Assembly (NCBI RefSeq): GCF_001040705.1
Contig: NZ_CVQP01000011.1
Coordinates: forward strand, 235,707-299,706
Length of the DNA stretch: 64,000 nucleotides
From: Rhodococcus sp. RD6.2
GTDB lineage: Bacteria; Actinomycetota; Actinomycetes; Mycobacteriales; Mycobacteriaceae
Reading direction: 5' to 3'
Shown here: one piece after another, positions 63,929 through 64,000 of the stretch
Layout of the letters: every line of letters starts with the position of its first letter
How positions within the stretch are numbered: position 1 is the stretch's first letter
The notes under the pieces: generated by a model
The model's database searches: none
What the model saw: only the letters and a program-made list of their open reading frames with translations
What the model was told of the DNA's origin: nothing
Made by a program: the position numbers and the translations under genes

Positions 63929-64000
63929 GAACCGCCCCTCCAGCCCCGTGCCCGGCACCCACAAGGTGCCGGGCACGGGGCTGGAGGGGCGGTTCTCAGC
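63924..64000. terminator. 36-bp perfect inverted repeat at window edge
   Basis: Arms 63924-63959 and 63965-64000 are perfect complements around a CACAA loop. The inner 19 bp equal the unit 2 terminator; the outer 17 bp extend through the stop codon of copy 3. It can act as a terminator, but its length suggests a tail-to-tail duplicate or fold-back (see findings). Confidence 0.8.

Larger units (their letters stand above)
63426..64000 (+). repeat. Tandem unit 3 (reaches the window edge)
   Basis: Third direct repeat. Its first 20 bp diverge from units 1 and 2, while the remainder up to the terminator is near identical. The right end is an inverted repeat that continues to base 64000. Confidence 0.93.

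Noticed and set aside
62276..64000. Possible CRISPR array or insertion sequence
   Set aside because: The 575-bp repeats each contain a full gene with signals; there are no short spacers, transposase or target-site duplications.

Overview
The window is high-GC actinobacterial chromosome, most likely Rhodococcus or a close mycolic-acid relative. The evidence is a mycothione reductase start, Mce transport genes, an IdeR-type iron box, many GTG starts and ATGA/GTGA stop-start overlaps, and two blocks whose gene order matches, from memory, Mycobacterium tuberculosis Rv2845c-Rv2855 (mtr, mqo, Mg-chelatase, cobO, cobB, cysG, efpA, proS) and Rv0762c-Rv0769 (cyp51 region). No rRNA, tRNA, CRISPR or transposase was seen.

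Region 1 (1-10.9 kb) is core metabolism: mtr (partial), an alpha/beta hydrolase, mqo, then a cobalamin riboswitch in front of a chelatase-cobO-cobB-cobE-cysG run and the EfpA-type exporter. Region 2 (10.9-24.9 kb) is more accessory: a Hen1/Pnkp RNA-repair pair, a Dabb-hydrolase fusion, a divergent XRE-cupin regulator and His-tailed methyltransferase, an iron-box-controlled surface protein with four neocarzinostatin-like domains, YaaA, a secreted lipase and proS.

Region 3 (24.9-39.2 kb) is catabolic: a minus-strand run (MpaB-like oxygenase, P450, TetR, aldehyde dehydrogenase, acyl-CoA ligase, SDR), a divergent acyl-CoA dehydrogenase, an M20 amidohydrolase, two LLM flavin oxidoreductases and a KstD-like flavoprotein.

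Region 4 (39.4-62.3 kb) looks like one sterol/lipid unit. A divergent TetR regulator sits between a minus-strand operon (aldehyde dehydrogenase, SDR, HIBADH-like, CMD-like) and a plus-strand run of about 18.8 kb: TetR, CYP123-like P450, SDR, CYP51, ferredoxin, SnoaL-like protein, an unknown protein, FadD19-like ligase, CYP125-like P450, two YrbE permeases, MceA-F and two Mce-associated proteins. The tight spacing suggests that uptake (Mce), CoA activation (FadD) and oxidation (CYP51/CYP125) are expressed together. A 16-nt palindrome recurs at the TetR start, at the divergent aldehyde dehydrogenase promoter and in front of a distant LLM oxidoreductase, and so defines a candidate regulon.

Region 5 (62.3-64 kb) holds three near-identical 575-bp tandem units. 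Each carries its own upstream dyad, a small secreted Gly/Asn/Thr-rich protein ending in Cys...Trp-Phe-Phe-Cys, and a hairpin terminator. The last unit ends in a perfect 36-bp inverted repeat that reaches the window edge. This family was not recognised and is the best candidate for something undescribed.
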